A stretch of 59,702 nucleotides of DNA, from the NCBI GenBank assembly GCA_016779605.1, contig JADHNH010000007.1:1-59702 (forward strand), read 5' to 3'. The notes under the pieces are model-generated. The model was not told the DNA's origin. It ran no database searches and saw only the letters and a list, made by a program, of their open reading frames with translations. Of the stretch, positions 58,981-59,702 are shown in pieces. Origin of the DNA: Nevskia sp. GTDB taxonomy: Bacteria > Pseudomonadota > Gammaproteobacteria > Nevskiales > Nevskiaceae. Numbering within the stretch: position 1 is the first letter of the stretch; every line of letters starts with the position of its first letter. The position numbers and the translations under genes are program-made.

Positions 58981-59316
58981 TCACCGCTTAGGTGCGGCGG
59001 CGCGTAACTTCGCGAGGGCGGCGAGCCGACCAAGATAAGCCTTCATGTTCGCGGCGTTGCTTATCGGATTACACGCATCGTTATAAAGAAAGACCTCATC
59101 CGCAGAAAGCCTACTCCCAGGCGCGGAAACCTTCTTAAGGGTCGCTGGGCCGAGTCCCCTAAACCCAGTCGCCACCGGGTATTGAGCATAGTCGACATGC
59201 TCACGAGTGTTGAATCCAACTGGCTTGTACTCGCGGTTCAAAACAAGCCACCGCCCGTCTTCCTGCCGCTTCAGGCAATAGGGCAAGTAGATTGACCGAA
59301 AGTCACCGAGAGCCAT
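58981..59316 (-). CDS. Conserved-looking 111-aa protein inside a repeat-bounded cassette
   Basis: Intact ORF with a perfect GGAGG six bases before ATG 59314-59316. The sequence is protein-like: FRSIYLPYCLKRQEDGRWLV, VLNREYKPVGFNT, then a basic C-terminus (LGRLAALAKLRAAAPKR). No signal peptide or TM helix. It resembles small proteins of phage or island origin in general style; I cannot name the family. It is the only good ORF between the two 93-bp inverted repeats. Confidence 0.7.
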   Translation of the reverse strand: MALGDFRSIYLPYCLKRQEDGRWLVLNREYKPVGFNTREHVDYAQYPVATGFRGLGPATLKKVSAPGSRLSADEVFLYNDACNPISNAANMKAYLGRLAALAKLRAAAPKR

Positions 59317-59467
59317 TTGAACCTCCTAATCGCTGGATGCCGAAATTGTAAGGGGAATCTGGGCCGTCAGCGCCCGCGGCTCGGGCCATCCACCCCTCCA
59401 ATTGCCGATGATCAGCTCGGCCACCTCGGCTGAGCTGCCGGTGCCTCCGACGATATAGGTAATCGGT
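59317..59467. other. Cassette interior upstream of the 111-aa gene
   Basis: No convincing gene. On the minus strand, a short frame from 59508 to 59326 includes VGGTGSSAEVAELIIGNWRG and could be the tail of a lost protein, but it starts inside the repeat and has no ribosome site. Otherwise only the leader of the downstream gene. Confidence 0.45.
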
Positions 59468-59560
59468 AAACCCGCCGCGAGCGAGAAGCGCAGGAGACCC
59501 CATTTCACGCGCAGCGGGAAATGGAGCGCCGGCTCCGGGGTCGTTTCTCTTGGTTACTTC
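59468..59560 (-). repeat. 93-bp structured repeat, right copy of an inverted pair
   Basis: Inverse of 58792-58884 with the same length. Its hairpin (59498-59525, CCCCATTTC…GAAATGGAG) has a different arm sequence from the left copy yet pairs equally well. The flanking GTTACTTC/CTCTTG part continues to 59570. Confidence 0.88.
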
Positions 59561-59570
59561 TCTTGTCGAC

Positions 59571-59702
59571 TGTATAGACCGGACACATAGGTAACACCTG
59601 TGCCAAGACATGGGTAACAGTTTAAGGCGGTGCAGCTAAATCCACGCGCAATAAGCGGTGGTGACAGAAATAGAGCTCGTAGAGTCCGTCGTCCTGTGGC
59701 AA
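59571..59702 (-). mobile_element. End of an IS481-like insertion sequence (continues past the window)
   Basis: The sequence from TGTATAGACCGGACACATAG onward, with GTAACACC and GGGTAACAG, looks like the terminal region of an integrase-type IS, followed by the 3' end of its transposase gene. It abuts GTCGAC of the palindromic repeat, suggesting insertion into that target. The exact end base is inferred. Confidence 0.6.
59622..59702 (-). CDS. Integrase-core transposase, C-terminal fragment at the window edge
   Basis: The last 26 codons and TAA stop of a minus-strand gene entering from beyond the window. The residues (QDDGLYELYFCHHRLLRVDL) match the style of IS481-type transposase C-termini, which end in a small beta domain. 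The rest is outside the window, so integrity cannot be judged. Confidence 0.6.
   Translation of the reverse strand: MPQDDGLYELYFCHHRLLRVDLAAPP

Noticed and set aside
59326..59508. 60-codon minus-strand frame upstream of the 111-aa cassette gene
   Set aside because: It begins inside the inverted repeat without a ribosome site; possibly a tail of a lost gene, not called as a CDS.

Overview
The window is about 60 kb of high-GC (roughly 70%) bacterial chromosome. It reads like a gammaproteobacterium of the Xanthomonadales/Nevskiales type. The clues are a hisBHAF-hisE-tatABC layout, a DUF1631 protein, SlyD, a split three-gene proton-translocating transhydrogenase, an IS1595/ISXO2-like transposon, and many GC-rich palindromic intergenic repeats. 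The genus cannot be fixed from this sequence alone. I see no tRNA, rRNA or CRISPR array.

Layout. 1-3.8 kb: a minus-strand operon of two tandem PQQ-dependent alcohol dehydrogenases, both with the extra Asp linked to lanthanide use, and a c-type cytochrome cut by the window edge. 3.9-8.0 kb: an HSL-type esterase, then TrkH and TrkA stop-to-stop around a 31-bp perfect inverted repeat. 8.3-13.6 kb: glycerol kinase, an ECF sigma/anti-sigma pair, hemB, aroE and a small lipoprotein. 13.7-15.7 kb: a two-component system. 15.7-20.7 kb: tatCBA, hisE, hisF, hisA, hisH and hisB, all on the minus strand. 20.9-25.2 kb: a DUF167 protein, a small membrane protein, slyD, an S9 peptidase and an exported methyltransferase-like protein. 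25.3-29.1 kb: full-length B12-dependent metH with a palindrome just upstream. 29.4-32.2 kb: DUF1631 and rubredoxin. 32.3-37.7 kb: prpB, prpC, pntAA, pntAB and pntB, with repeat arrays in nearly every gap. 37.7-44.7 kb: a DUF5924/DUF2914 protein, a patatin, a VUT transporter, a LysE exporter, class I fumarase and an aldo/keto reductase. 45-50.5 kb: small proteins, an AT-richer orphan ORF between inverted repeats, cstA-ybdD and a GST. 50.6-55.9 kb: a zeta GST, a Cpx-like kinase/regulator pair divergent from a CpxP/Spy-like protein with a perfect CpxR box between them, and mnmG.

55.9-59.7 kb is accessory DNA. A complete IS1595-type element (56464-58791) has near-perfect 25-bp terminal inverted repeats and a perfect 8-bp target duplication. 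It carries an AT-rich passenger gene for an unrecognised two-TM protein, convergent to the transposase. It sits in a palindromic repeat that belongs to a second structure: a small cassette (about 58.8-59.56 kb) with one 111-aa ORF between inverted 93-bp repeats whose hairpin stems differ in sequence but keep pairing. The end of a third, IS481-like element abuts this on the right.

The rest is mostly housekeeping metabolism: histidine, heme and shikimate steps, methionine, methylcitrate, fumarate, NADPH balance and K+ uptake. Its intergenic spaces have been colonised by at least two families of inverted short-tandem-repeat arrays, some of which now encode protein termini.
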